Below are positions 1 to 14,071 of a stretch of DNA of 64,000 bases, piece by piece; position 1 is the stretch's first letter, and each line of letters begins with the position of its first letter. The position numbers and the translations under genes were made by a program. The notes under the pieces are model-generated. The model was not told where the DNA came from, made no database searches, and saw only the letters and a list, made by a program, of their open reading frames with translations. This DNA comes from an uncultured Atopobiaceae bacterium (lineage in GTDB: Bacteria > Actinomycetota > Coriobacteriia > Coriobacteriales > Atopobiaceae). Where the stretch lies: the NCBI GenBank assembly GCA_944320385.1, contig CALUHH010000006.1, forward strand, positions 1 through 64,000, in the 5' to 3' direction.

Positions 1-1266
<1,266 letters not shown>

Positions 1267-1271
1267 CGACT

Positions 1272-5711
<4,440 letters not shown>

Positions 5712-5734
5712 TCGTCTCTCCTGCGCACGACTCA

Positions 5735-5769
5735 GGCGCCGGCCCCGCTGCGGGACCGGCGCCTTTTTT
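5735..5769 (+). terminator. Rho-independent terminator of the rpoBC operon
   Basis: A GC-rich hairpin (GGCGCCGGCCC / GGACCGGCGCC, one mismatch) is followed directly by six T residues at 5764-5769. It begins 24 nt after the rpoC stop codon. Confidence 0.9.
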
Positions 5770-5803
5770 GCGCCGGCGCGCCCCGGCCCCGGCCCCCACC
5801 TCC

Positions 5804-5917
5804 CAAACTTCTGTACTTTGTTTTGGGTATTGACGGAACGCGCTTCAGACATAAGCGCCTGACCTGCAAATATAGATACTCAAACCGAATGCCTCGGAAA
5901 CAAAGTACAGAAGTTTG
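5804..5917. repeat. 114-bp inverted-repeat element, copy A
   Basis: Perfect 20-bp terminal inverted repeats (CAAACTTCTGTACTTTG... at 5804-5823 and its complement at 5898-5917) enclose 74 bp with no ORF. A diverged colinear copy of the same length lies at 7331-7444, on the other side of the gene at 6160-7320. Both carry GACCTGCrAATATA at offset 57. It looks like a MITE-like or site-like element rather than a terminator, because the arms are far apart and no T-run follows. Confidence 0.8.
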
Positions 5918-6159
5918 CGGGGTGCTCCGGGAGGAAGGCCCGCGGGGCATGCGGCGAGCCTTCCGTTTACCCTCGAAGGGCGACCGCTTGCGAAGGTTTC
6001 ACAAAGCTATCGGCGCCGTCTCTTTTCGTCACTTTTCCGAACTCTCACTACCTCTGACCCGGGAAAAGCAGCTTGCACGAAACTGCATGAAGCCCGAGAA
6101 GCGCCCTCGGCCCCCATATGGCGTGAGCGACCGGGCTTGACGGGTGATAGGCTCCGCGC

Positions 6160-7320
6160 ATGGATGCCATCGTCAGTGACATATCTGCGTTTAGGTATTG
6201 GCGGATACCTCCGCTCGTTCGCCTGCTCGCGTCCGGTCCTGCGGACGACGCTCTGTTGCAGAGCATCGTTACGGAAGAGGAGCTGACTCAGCTGAGACAG
6301 GGCTGCGCGCGGCTGCCGCTCATACGTGAGCTTCGTGCTGTGAGCCCTCGCTGGCGTGCGGCGGGCCTGCAGACGCGCGCGGTCCGTGAGGGCGCGGCTG
6401 TTTTGGGAGTCGGGATGGAGGAGCCCGTTGACGTGCTCATTACGCGCCGCGAGCAGAGCAGGCGCGCGACGCTCATTCGCCCTAGACTCTGGTCGTCCGG
6501 TATTCCCGGGTCGGGCGTGGCCCTTATCGCAGATGAGCTCGGGGTGCTGCTGCCCGAATACTCCCTGCTGCAGCTGGCGTCGCGTGCGAGCCTCGTGCAG
6601 ACCGTTCTTCTCGCAACCGAGCTCTGCGGCAGCTTTTCCGTCTATGACGCGCCTGCGTGCGTGCAAGAGGTTCTTCAGACGCTGGTGAACGAGAGGCGAT
6701 TGCCCAGGCTCAATGGGTGGTCTCCCTGTCTTGATGACGAGGGGCAGATTACGAGCCTGTGGACCCGTCGACCGCTCGTCTCGCGCGACGGCCTGCTTAA
6801 GGTGGCGGAAGAGGCGCCCTGTCGGAACGGTCGAGCACGGCTTATGGAAGCGGCGAGCCTGATGGTGCCGGGCGCAGCGTCGCCCTTTGAGGCTCAGACG
6901 GGGGTCATCCTGGGTTTTTCTCGAAAAAGGGGCGGGGAGGGGCATGCGGGCTTCTCTCACAACCGTCGGATTGCGCTGTCGCGTGAGGCTCGCGCGCTCG
7001 CGCGGAGGGCGTCGTGCTATTGCGATCTCTACTGGGACGAGGGTCTTGACCTCGAGTGCCAGAGCAAGCTCGCTCACGCTTCGGGCTCGGGGTACCTCTC
7101 CGATGCCGACCGTGCGACAGCGCTCGAGCTCATGGGCATCAGCGTGCTTCCGGTCACCTATGCGCAGCTCACGAGCGAGGAGAGGGTCATCGCGCTCTCG
7201 AGGGCGGTGGCGGACAAGCGAGGCGTTGCCTGGCGACAGCCCACGGCACGCGAGCGCGAGCTGGGAAGAAAGCTGCGCTCAGAGGTCCTGCGTGACTGGT
7301 CAACCCTGCTCGACGTGTGA
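6160..7320 (+). CDS. DUF559/Vsr-like nuclease-fold protein, orphan, flanked by 114-bp elements
   Basis: 386-residue soluble protein with no signal peptide or membrane segment. By recognition it resembles a family common in Coriobacteriia: an N-terminal part of unknown function (including LLPEYSLLQLA and ATELCGSF, ~130-165) and a C-terminal DUF559/Vsr-like PD-(D/E)XK fold. Candidate motif residues are the Glu in ASPFEAQT (~244), the Asp in CDLYWDE (~289) and LECQSK (~296), where relatives usually have VEYDS. The catalytic set is therefore altered and activity is uncertain. Codon use is looser and GC lower than in rpoC or the fab genes, suggesting transfer. A -10-like TAGGCT at 6148-6153 lies 6 nt before the ATG, so the transcript may be leaderless. 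It stands alone between two copies of the same repeat. An AbiEi-like antitoxin relationship is possible but not shown. Confidence 0.6.
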   Translation: MDAIVSDISAFRYWRIPPLVRLLASGPADDALLQSIVTEEELTQLRQGCARLPLIRELRAVSPRWRAAGLQTRAVREGAAVLGVGMEEPVDVLITRREQSRRATLIRPRLWSSGIPGSGVALIADELGVLLPEYSLLQLASRASLVQTVLLATELCGSFSVYDAPACVQEVLQTLVNERRLPRLNGWSPCLDDEGQITSLWTRRPLVSRDGLLKVAEEAPCRNGRARLMEAASLMVPGAASPFEAQTGVILGFSRKRGGEGHAGFSHNRRIALSREARALARRASCYCDLYWDEGLDLECQSKLAHASGSGYLSDADRATALELMGISVLPVTYAQLTSEERVIALSRAVADKRGVAWRQPTARERELGRKLRSEVLRDWSTLLDV

Positions 7321-7330
7321 CGTGAGCCCT

Positions 7331-7444
7331 TGAACTTCTGTACTTTGCCGGGGAATCACCCAGGCGGCGTCTTTCTCACAAGCCGTTGACCTGCGAATAT
7401 AAAGTTTCAAAATAGCGGCGGCGGCGACAAAGCACCGAAGTTTG
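7331..7444. repeat. 114-bp inverted-repeat element, copy B
   Basis: Diverged copy of the 5804-5917 element, equal in length. Left arm AACTTCTGTACTTTG (7333-7347) is identical to copy A; right arm CAAAGCACCGAAGTTTG (7428-7444) differs at two positions. GACCTGCGAATATA lies at the same internal offset (7388). It begins 11 nt after the stop of the nuclease-like gene. Confidence 0.75.
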
Positions 7445-7470
7445 CGAGATGGGGGCGCCGCGGGCGGGCC

Positions 7471-8202
7471 TTAGGCGCGGCGCAGGGAGGCCTGTTCCGC
7501 GGCATAGGCCCTGCCGCCCACGACCGCGCGGCCCCAGACGTCGACGGTCTCGAGCACCCCGGCTGCCAGCCGTTCGCCGGAAGGTGAGAGAGCCACGACC
7601 TTCTCGCCCCGCCAGGCGAGGTGCGCCAGGTAGTCGCCGCGGATGCCGGTCAGCGGTTCGGCGGCGCCGACGCGCGCCCATGCGTCGACCCGAGTCACGA
7701 TGCCCGCACGGAGGCCCTCCGCAAGTGCCGAGAAGGGCGGTGCGGCTCCCAGCTCCGCCAGGCAGATGGCCTCCAGATGGGAGGGTGCGCTTTCCATATT
7801 GATGCCGATGCCACACACCGCGAAGGGCGATCCCGCACTGTCGCGCCCCGCCTCGACCAAGATCCCGCCGAGTTTTAGCCCGCAGGCGAGAAGATCGTTG
7901 GGCCATTTGAGCTGCGGCGCATTTGAAAGTTCAAGGACGTCCAACCCGTCGAGCGCGCCGAGCCCGCAGGCAGCGGCCAGGCCCGGCAGCCTCGACGGCG
8001 TCACGTCGGGCCGCAGCAGGACGGAAAGATAGAGGTTGCCCCTCGGGGACTCCCAGGCATGGCCGCGCCGCCCGCGCCCCGCCGTCTGGCGGCGCGCGGC
8101 GACGGCCGCGCCGTGCGCAGCGCCCTTCTCGGCGAGCTCGCGCGCGACGTCGTTGGTGGAGCCGACCTCTTCGAGGGTCAGCAGGTCTGCCGGCAGGTCC
8201 AT
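7471..8202 (-). CDS. birA: Biotin--[acetyl-CoA-carboxylase] ligase (class I, no HTH)
   Basis: Adenylates biotin and transfers it to the lysine of the biotin carboxyl carrier protein, whose gene accB lies 5.4 kb downstream in the divergent fab operon. The biotinyl-5'-AMP loop GRGRRGHAW, the KWPNDL motif and GGILVE are present. At 243 residues it lacks the N-terminal winged-helix repressor domain, so it should be catalytic only. The ATG at 8202 is chosen because AGGAGG (8206-8211) lies just upstream; a TTG at 8214 would place that Shine-Dalgarno sequence inside the coding region. It is divergent from fabH, sharing a ~160-bp intergenic region. Confidence 0.92.
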   Translation of the reverse strand: MDLPADLLTLEEVGSTNDVARELAEKGAAHGAAVAARRQTAGRGRRGHAWESPRGNLYLSVLLRPDVTPSRLPGLAAACGLGALDGLDVLELSNAPQLKWPNDLLACGLKLGGILVEAGRDSAGSPFAVCGIGINMESAPSHLEAICLAELGAAPPFSALAEGLRAGIVTRVDAWARVGAAEPLTGIRGDYLAHLAWRGEKVVALSPSGERLAAGVLETVDVWGRAVVGGRAYAAEQASLRRA

Positions 8203-8285
8203 GCGCCTCCTCAAAACGCTGGCGGAATAGATTGTATCCGCTGAAGCGCATGTGGAGGACTCATGGCAATATTGAGAAGCCTGAG

Positions 8286-8312
8286 AATGCTGAGTCCCTT
8301 TGGCTCAGCATT
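8286..8312. promoter_or_regulatory. Perfect 9-bp inverted repeat in the birA/fabH divergent region
   Basis: AATGCTGAG (8286-8294) and CTCAGCATT (8304-8312) form a perfect stem with a 9-nt loop. Its right end overlaps TTGACT, a possible -35 for the fab operon. It points at no T-run, so an operator is more likely than a terminator. Confidence 0.4.
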
Positions 8313-8331
8313 GACTAGCCTACGTAACAAA

Positions 8332-8347
8332 TGTTGACACGTTAACA
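8332..8347. promoter_or_regulatory. Candidate operator upstream of the fab operon
   Basis: TGTTGACACGTTAACA is an imperfect 16-bp palindrome 19 bp before the fabH start. It sits where a fatty-acid regulator would bind. No regulator gene of FabT, FapR or TetR type is in the window. Confidence 0.35.
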
Positions 8348-8365
8348 ACGAGGGAAGGCGGGCAG

Positions 8366-9325
8366 GTGGGATTTCGCATTCTCGGAACGGGCTCGGCGCT
8401 CCCGGCCCGTTCGGTCACCAACGACGACCTCTCCGAGCTCCTTGACACCTCCGACGAGTGGATCTTCCCGCGCACGGGCATCAGGAGCCGTCGCATCTGC
8501 ACCACCGAGTCTCTCGACGAGCTCTCCGTGGAGGCGTCCCGCGCGGCCCTCGAGGCCGCCGGCGTCACCCCCGACCAGCTCGACCTCATCATCTGCTCCA
8601 CCACGAGCGGCGACCACCTCATCCCCGCGCAGGCCTGCGCCGTCGCGGAGCTCCTGGGCGCCAGCTGCCCCGCCTTTGACGTGTCGGCCGCGTGCGCGGG
8701 CTTCGTCTTCGCCCTCGACGTGGCGGACGGCTACTTCGTCCGCGGTCGCGCCGAGCGCGTGCTCGTGGTCGCCGCGGAGAAGATGAGCCGCCTGGTGGAC
8801 TGGGAGGACCGCGCCACGTGCGTGCTCTTTGGCGACGGCGCCGCGGCGGCGGTGCTCGCGGCCGGCGGACAGAGCCCCCTCGCCATGAGCCTCACGACCG
8901 AGCCCTCGGTGGAGATCCTCCACGTTCCGGGCGTCGGCGGCACCTCGCCCTACGACCAGGCAGAGCGCCCCGCGAGCACCCTCTCGATGGAGGGTCGCCG
9001 CGTCTTCAAGTTCGGCGTGAACGCCATCTGCACCTCGGTGACCGAGCTCGCGCGCGAGGCGGGCGTGGCCGTCGAGGACATCGACCACTTCGTGTTCCAC
9101 CAGGCAAACGAGCGCATCCTCTCCTCCGCCGTCGCCCGCCTCGGGATCGACGACGCAAAGGTCACGCGCTCGCTCGCGGAGACCGGCAACATCTCGAGCG
9201 CCTGCGTGCCGCTCGCCCTCGACCGGCTCGTCCGCGCCGGAAAGCTCATTCCCGGCCAGCTCGTCGCCCTCGTGGGCTTTGGGGCCGGCCTCGACACGGG
9301 CGCCTGCCTCCTGCGCTGGGAGTAG
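8366..9325 (+). CDS. fabH: Beta-ketoacyl-ACP synthase III
   Basis: Starts fatty-acid elongation by condensing an acyl-CoA primer with malonyl-ACP. 319 residues from a GTG start, with AGGGAAGG upstream. The Cys-His-Asn triad is intact: Cys110 in SAACAGF, His245 in HQANERI and Asn275 in TGNISSA. It is the first gene of an operon whose order matches the streptococcal fab cluster, but no fabT or fabM precedes it. Confidence 0.96.
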   Translation: MGFRILGTGSALPARSVTNDDLSELLDTSDEWIFPRTGIRSRRICTTESLDELSVEASRAALEAAGVTPDQLDLIICSTTSGDHLIPAQACAVAELLGASCPAFDVSAACAGFVFALDVADGYFVRGRAERVLVVAAEKMSRLVDWEDRATCVLFGDGAAAAVLAAGGQSPLAMSLTTEPSVEILHVPGVGGTSPYDQAERPASTLSMEGRRVFKFGVNAICTSVTELAREAGVAVEDIDHFVFHQANERILSSAVARLGIDDAKVTRSLAETGNISSACVPLALDRLVRAGKLIPGQLVALVGFGAGLDTGACLLRWE

Positions 9326-9387
9326 CGCCCCCCAACACGTCCATTGGAGCGCCCGCCGGGCGCATGGAAAAAGAAGGAGTACCCACA

Positions 9388-9624
9388 ATGGCAGACCAGA
9401 GCACCTTTGAGCGCGTGTGCGCGATCGTCCGCGAGCAGGGCGGCCTCGACGACGTCGAGCTGACCGCCGAGACCACGCTCGCCGAGGTTGGCCTCGACAG
9501 CCTGGCCACCGTTGAGGCCGTCATGGCCTGCGAGGACGAGTTCGGCATCGAGATCGACGCCGAGTCCAACCCCACCACCATCGGCGAGTTCGTCGAGATG
9601 GTCGACTCCCTCCTGGAGAACTAG
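9388..9624 (+). CDS. acpP: Acyl carrier protein
   Basis: Carries the growing acyl chain on phosphopantetheine. 78 acidic residues; Ser38 in GLDSLATVE is the attachment site. AAGAAGGAG lies 8-9 nt before the ATG. It follows fabH and precedes fabK by 2 nt. Two cysteines (near positions 11 and 50) are somewhat unusual for an ACP. Confidence 0.95.
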   Translation: MADQSTFERVCAIVREQGGLDDVELTAETTLAEVGLDSLATVEAVMACEDEFGIEIDAESNPTTIGEFVEMVDSLLEN

Positions 9625-9626
9625 CC

Positions 9627-10571
9627 ATGCTGCGCACCCCCATCTGCGACCTTCTCGGCATCGAGAAGCCCGTCTTCCAGGGCGGCATGGCCTGGATCGC
9701 CGACGCCTCTCTGGCGGCGGCCGTCTCCGAGGCGGGCGGCCTGGGCATCATCGCGGCCATGAACGCCAACGCCGACTGGCTGCGCGACCAGATCCACGAG
9801 CTGCGCGAGAAGACCGACAAGCCCTTCGGCGTCAACGTGATGCTCATGAGCCCGTTTGCCGACGAGGTGGCCCAGGTCGTCATCGACGAGCACGTGCCGG
9901 TCGTCATCACCGGCGCCGGCAACCCGACCAAGTACATGAAGGCCTGGAACGCCGCCGGCATCAAGGTCATCCCCGTGGTGGCCTCCGTTGCCATGGCCAA
10001 GCTCGTCCAGCGCGCCGGCGCCGTCGCCGTGGTGGCCGAGGGCACCGAGTCCGGCGGCCACATCGGCGAGACCACGACGATGGCCCTCGTTCCGCAGGTC
10101 GTCGACGCGGTGAAGATCCCCGTCATCGCCGCCGGCGGCATCGCCGACGGGCGCGGCGTCGCGGCGGCCATTATGCTCGGTGCCGTTGGCGTCCAGGTGG
10201 GGACGCGCTTCCTCGTTGCCAACGAGTGCACGGTGTCCGATCAGTACAAGGACATGGTCCTCAAGGCCAACGACATCTCCACGCGCGCGACGGGCCGCTC
10301 CACCGGCCACCCCGTCCGCGCCCTCAAGAACCCGTTCTCCAACAAGTACGCCCAGATGGAGGCCGCCGGCGCCTCCGAGGAGGAGCTCAACGCTCTCGGC
10401 ACCGGCGCCCTGCGCAAGGCCGCCAAGGAGGGCGACTACGAGAACGGCAGCTTCCTGTGCGGGCAGATCGCCGGCATGGTGAAGGAGCGCGAGAGCGCGC
10501 TCGAGATCGTGGACGACCTCGTCAATGGGGCCGAGAAGGTCCTGGCAGGAGCGATGCAATGGGTAAAGTAG
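9627..10571 (+). CDS. fabK: Enoyl-ACP reductase II (FMN)
   Basis: Reduces trans-2-enoyl-ACP, the last step of each elongation cycle, using an FMN-dependent TIM barrel related to nitronate monooxygenase. 314 residues; FQGGMAWIA near the N-terminus, GAGNP, EGTESGGHIGE with the family histidine, and the phosphate-binding AAGGIADGRG are visible. Position between acpP and fabD supports FabK over a nitronate monooxygenase. Its end overlaps the fabD start by 13 nt. FabK enzymes are classically triclosan-insensitive; that is family knowledge, not visible here. Confidence 0.93.
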   Translation: MLRTPICDLLGIEKPVFQGGMAWIADASLAAAVSEAGGLGIIAAMNANADWLRDQIHELREKTDKPFGVNVMLMSPFADEVAQVVIDEHVPVVITGAGNPTKYMKAWNAAGIKVIPVVASVAMAKLVQRAGAVAVVAEGTESGGHIGETTTMALVPQVVDAVKIPVIAAGGIADGRGVAAAIMLGAVGVQVGTRFLVANECTVSDQYKDMVLKANDISTRATGRSTGHPVRALKNPFSNKYAQMEAAGASEEELNALGTGALRKAAKEGDYENGSFLCGQIAGMVKERESALEIVDDLVNGAEKVLAGAMQWVK

Positions 10572-11494
10572 CCTTTCTCTTTGCCGGCCAGGGCGCCCAG
10601 CACCCCGGCATGTGCGCGGACCTCATCGCGTCCGAGCCCGCGGCCAAGGCCGTCTTCGACGCCGCCGACGCCGTGCGCCCCGGCACCACCGAGCAGTGCC
10701 TCTCCGGCACCAAGGAGGAGCTCTCTCAGACCATCAACACGCAGCCCTGCGTCTTTGCCGCCGACCTCGCCTGCGCCCGCGCGCTGGCCGCGCGCGGCGT
10801 GACCCCGGACGTGGTCGCGGGCTTCTCGCTCGGCGAGGTCGCCGCGCTCACCTTCGCGGGTGCCTACACCGACGAGCAGGGCTTCGAGCTCGTGTGCCAC
10901 CGCGCCGAGCTCATGGCCGACGCGGCCGAGAAGAACCCCGGTGCGATGCGCGCCGTGGTCAAGCTCGACGCCGCCACGGTCGAGCGCCTCGCGGCCGAGG
11001 CCGGCGAGGCCTGGCCCGTCAACTACAACAGCCCGCTGCAGACCGTCGTCGCCGGCACCGCGGAGGCCTGCGAGAAGCTCGATCTTCTCGTCAAGGAGGC
11101 CAAGGGCCGCGCGATGAAGGTCGCCGTGTCGGGCGCCTTCCACAGCCCGTTCATGGCGGAGGCCGAGCGCGGCCTCGCCGCCTACCTCGAGGGCGGCCAC
11201 GCGCCGGCCGAGCCCACGGTCCCCGTGCTGGCCAACCGTACGGGCGAGCCGTACCCCTCCGACGAGGCGGGGCGCGTCGAGCTGCTCTCCAGCCAGGTCG
11301 CCAACCCCGTTCAGTGGGTCCGCACCCTGCAGAACATGGCGGCCGACGGCGTCGACACCTTCGTCGAGGTCGGCCCCGGCAAGACCCTCACGGGCCTCGT
11401 CACCCGCACGCTCGAGGGCGTCACGGCGCTGCCGTGCGAGACCGCGGAGCAGCTTGAGGCGGTTCTCGCCGCGCTTCCTAAGAAGGGGGAGTAG
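10559..11494 (+). CDS. fabD: Malonyl-CoA:ACP transacylase
   Basis: Loads malonyl groups onto ACP. 311 residues starting MGKVAFLFAGQGAQ; the nucleophile Ser90 in GFSLGE and the partner His195 in GAFHSPF are intact. The ATG lies inside the end of fabK (13-nt overlap) after GCAGGAGCG, indicating translational coupling. Confidence 0.95.
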   Translation: MGKVAFLFAGQGAQHPGMCADLIASEPAAKAVFDAADAVRPGTTEQCLSGTKEELSQTINTQPCVFAADLACARALAARGVTPDVVAGFSLGEVAALTFAGAYTDEQGFELVCHRAELMADAAEKNPGAMRAVVKLDAATVERLAAEAGEAWPVNYNSPLQTVVAGTAEACEKLDLLVKEAKGRAMKVAVSGAFHSPFMAEAERGLAAYLEGGHAPAEPTVPVLANRTGEPYPSDEAGRVELLSSQVANPVQWVRTLQNMAADGVDTFVEVGPGKTLTGLVTRTLEGVTALPCETAEQLEAVLAALPKKGE

Positions 11495-11497
11495 CCC

Positions 11498-12268
11498 ATG
11501 GCCGAGAAGAACGGAGCGCTCGAGCGCAACGCCGGGCGCCGCGTCGCCCTCGTCACGGGCGCCTCGCGCGGCATCGGCCGCGCGGTCGCCGAGGGCCTTG
11601 CCGCCGACGGCTTTGACCTCGCGCTCGTCTATGCGGGCAACGAGGCTGCCGCCGCCGAGGCCGTCGCAGCCTGCGAGCAGGCGGGCGCCACCGCGCGCGC
11701 CTATCGCTGCGACGTCTCGGACGCGGAGGCGGTCAAGGCCGTCGTCGACGAGGTCCTCGCGGACTTTGGGAACGTCTGGGCCCTCGTCAACAACGCGGGC
11801 GTCACCCGCGACGGACTGCTCGTCCGCATGAGCGACGAGGACTTCTCCCGCGTGATCGACGTCAACCTCAAGGGCGCCTTCCACACCACGCGCGCCCTCG
11901 CTCGCTCCTTCATGCGTCAGCGCGGCGGCCGCATCGTGAACATGGCCTCCGTCGTGGGCCTCATGGGCAACGCCGGCCAGGCCAACTACGCGGCCTCCAA
12001 GGCGGGCCTGATCGGCCTCACCAAGTCGGTGGCCCGCGAGCTCGCCCCGCGCGGGGTCACGGTGAACGCCATCGCCCCCGGCTTTGTCGAGACGGACATG
12101 ACGGCCGTGCTCTCCGAGAGCGTGGTCGAGGGCTACGAGAAGCAGATCCCCCTCGGCCGGCTCGCGAGCGCCGACGAGGTCGCCGCGGTCGCGCGCTTCC
12201 TCGTGAGCGACGCCGCGTCCTACGTGACCGGCGAGGTCATCCGCGTCGACGGCGGCATGGCGATGTAG
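11498..12268 (+). CDS. fabG: 3-oxoacyl-ACP reductase
   Basis: NADPH-dependent reduction of beta-ketoacyl-ACP. 256-residue short-chain dehydrogenase: TGASRGIG cofactor motif (~20-27), NNAG, catalytic Ser in NMASVVG, and YAASK with the Tyr/Lys pair. It begins 3 nt after fabD, with GGGGGAG as Shine-Dalgarno. A pair of palindromes follows immediately after its stop. Confidence 0.95.
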   Translation: MAEKNGALERNAGRRVALVTGASRGIGRAVAEGLAADGFDLALVYAGNEAAAAEAVAACEQAGATARAYRCDVSDAEAVKAVVDEVLADFGNVWALVNNAGVTRDGLLVRMSDEDFSRVIDVNLKGAFHTTRALARSFMRQRGGRIVNMASVVGLMGNAGQANYAASKAGLIGLTKSVARELAPRGVTVNAIAPGFVETDMTAVLSESVVEGYEKQIPLGRLASADEVAAVARFLVSDAASYVTGEVIRVDGGMAM

Positions 12269-12269
12269 A

Positions 12270-12342
12270 GATGATACGAAGGGACAGTCCCTTCGTATCA
12301 TCAAAAAACTAATGATACGAAGGGACTGTCCCTTCGTATCAT
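12270..12342. repeat. Pair of GGGACAGTCCC-type palindromes between fabG and fabF
   Basis: 12270-12302 is a 16+1+16 palindrome (arm GATGATACGAAGGGAC) and 12312-12342 a 15+1+15 palindrome with the same arm but the opposite central base. They are joined by a short A-rich spacer. Related GGGAC hairpins occur at 14071, 14548, 40248 and 55805. The pair resembles a REP doublet and could act as an mRNA hairpin inside the operon. Confidence 0.8.
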
Positions 12343-12356
12343 CGATGGGAGATGAG

Positions 12357-13604
12357 ATGGAACACAGGGTTGCAATCACCGGCATCGGCGCCGTGACGCC
12401 GCTCGGCAACTCCGCCAAGGAGACTTGGGCGGCCATGAAGGCGGGGAAGTGCGGCATCGGCCCCATCACCCACTTCGACACCGAGAACTTCAAGGTCAAG
12501 GTCGCGGCCGAGGTCAAGGACTTCGACGGCGCCGCCCTTCTCGGCAAGCAGGAGGCGGCGCACCTGGACCTCTTCTCGCAGTACGCGCTCGTCGCCTCCG
12601 ACGAGGCCATGGCCGACTCCGGCCTCGACGCCGAGGATGCCATCGACCGCGAGCGCCTGGGCGTCTACGTGGGCTCGGGCGTGGGCGGCATCAACGCCTT
12701 CGCCGACAACGTGCACGTCATCTCCGAGCGCGGCCCGCGCCGCGCCTCTCCCTTCATGATCACGATGATGATCGCCAACATGGCGTCCGGCAACATCGCC
12801 ATCCGCCACAAGGCGCTCGGCCCGACCCTGCCCGTCGTGACCGCCTGCGCCACCTCCGCCCACGCCGTGGGCGAGGCCTTCCGCGCGATCAAGCACGGCT
12901 ACGCCGACGCGATCCTGGCCGGCGGCGCCGAGGCCGCGATCATGCCCGACTCCATCGCGGGCTTCACGAGCTGCCGCGCCCTCACCACCAACCCCGACCC
13001 CGCCACCGCGTGCCGCCCGTTCGACGCCGAGCGCAACGGCTTCGTCATGGGCGAGGGCGCCTGCGTGCTCGTCCTCGAGCAGTGGGAGCACGCCGTCGCC
13101 CGCGGCGCCCACATCTATGCCGAGGTCGTGGGCTACGGCAACACCGACGACGCCTACCACATCACGAGCCCCGACCCCGAGGCCGACGGCATCACGCGCG
13201 CCATCCGCCTCGCGGTGGAGGAGGGCGGCGTCAAGCCCGAGGAGGGCCTCTACATCAACGCCCACGGCACCTCCACCAAGCTCAACGACGCCTCCGAGAC
13301 CCGCGGCTTCAAGCAGGCCCTCGGCGAGGAGGCCGCCCGCGCGGCGCACGTCTCGTCCACCAAGTCCATGACCGGCCACATGATCGGCGCGACCGGTGCC
13401 GTCGAGGCCATGGCCTGCGCGCTCGCGCTCGAGGACGGCGTCGTGCCGCCCACCATCAACTACCACACGCCCGACCCGGAGTGCGACCTCGACTACACCC
13501 CCAACGAGGCCGTCGAGTGCGAGCTCACCTGGGCGCTCTCGACCAACCTCGGGTTCGGCGGACACAACGCGGCGCTCGCCCTGCGCGCCGTCGAGAGGAG
13601 CTAG
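12357..13604 (+). CDS. fabF: Beta-ketoacyl-ACP synthase II
   Basis: Elongating condensing enzyme. 415 residues with the Cys-His-His triad intact: Cys164 in TACATSAHA, His303 in NAHGTST and His341 in SMTGHMIG. The ATG at 12357 is chosen because GGGAG lies 6 nt upstream and MEHRVAITGIG is the family N-terminus. An in-frame ATG at 12312 would translate the palindrome and is rejected. Confidence 0.95.
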   Translation: MEHRVAITGIGAVTPLGNSAKETWAAMKAGKCGIGPITHFDTENFKVKVAAEVKDFDGAALLGKQEAAHLDLFSQYALVASDEAMADSGLDAEDAIDRERLGVYVGSGVGGINAFADNVHVISERGPRRASPFMITMMIANMASGNIAIRHKALGPTLPVVTACATSAHAVGEAFRAIKHGYADAILAGGAEAAIMPDSIAGFTSCRALTTNPDPATACRPFDAERNGFVMGEGACVLVLEQWEHAVARGAHIYAEVVGYGNTDDAYHITSPDPEADGITRAIRLAVEEGGVKPEEGLYINAHGTSTKLNDASETRGFKQALGEEAARAAHVSSTKSMTGHMIGATGAVEAMACALALEDGVVPPTINYHTPDPECDLDYTPNEAVECELTWALSTNLGFGGHNAALALRAVERS

Positions 13605-13606
13605 CG

Positions 13607-14071
13607 ATGGACGCTGCCAAGATCTCGGAGATCGCTGACGTCATGAGGAGCCACGGGCTCTCCCGCGTGCGCGTCGAGGAGTCCGACGGATCTGCCGTCG
13701 AGCTCGAGTGCGGCGCCGTCGCCCCTGCCGCCGCGCCCCTGCCAGTCGCGGCCCCCGCGCCCGCTGCGCCCGCGCCTGCCCCGGCTCCCGCCCCCGCTCC
13801 CGCCGCGGAGGCTGACGAGCCCCTGGACATGTCCCACACCACCGCGGTGCGCGCCCCCATGGTCGGCGTCTTCTACGCCGCCCCGGCCCCCGGTGCCGAG
13901 CCCTTCGTGCAGGTGGGCTCCAAGGTCAAGAAGGGCGACACCCTCTGCGTCATCGAGGCCATGAAGGTCATGAACGAGGTCACGGCCGAGCAGGACGGCG
14001 AGATCGTCGACATCTGCGTGAAGGACGGCGACCTCGTCGAGTACGGCTGCTGCCTCATGAAGGTCTACTAG
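13607..14071 (+). CDS. accB: Biotin carboxyl carrier protein of acetyl-CoA carboxylase
   Basis: Carries carboxybiotin between AccC and the carboxyltransferase. 154 residues: a helical N-terminal region, an Ala/Pro-rich flexible linker (~38-69) and a biotinyl domain with Lys120 in EAMKVMNE. AGAGGAG overlaps the fabF end; the gap is 2 nt. The substrate lysine would be modified by the BirA encoded at 7471-8202. Confidence 0.95.
   Translation: MDAAKISEIADVMRSHGLSRVRVEESDGSAVELECGAVAPAAAPLPVAAPAPAAPAPAPAPAPAPAAEADEPLDMSHTTAVRAPMVGVFYAAPAPGAEPFVQVGSKVKKGDTLCVIEAMKVMNEVTAEQDGEIVDICVKDGDLVEYGCCLMKVY

Noticed and set aside
9627-10571. Nitronate monooxygenase instead of FabK
   Set aside because: The families are related, but the position between acpP and fabD and the lack of any other enoyl reductase in the operon support FabK.
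12312-12356. Upstream ATG for fabF
   Set aside because: It would translate the palindrome and lacks a Shine-Dalgarno sequence; the ATG at 12357 has GGGAG and the normal FabF N-terminus.
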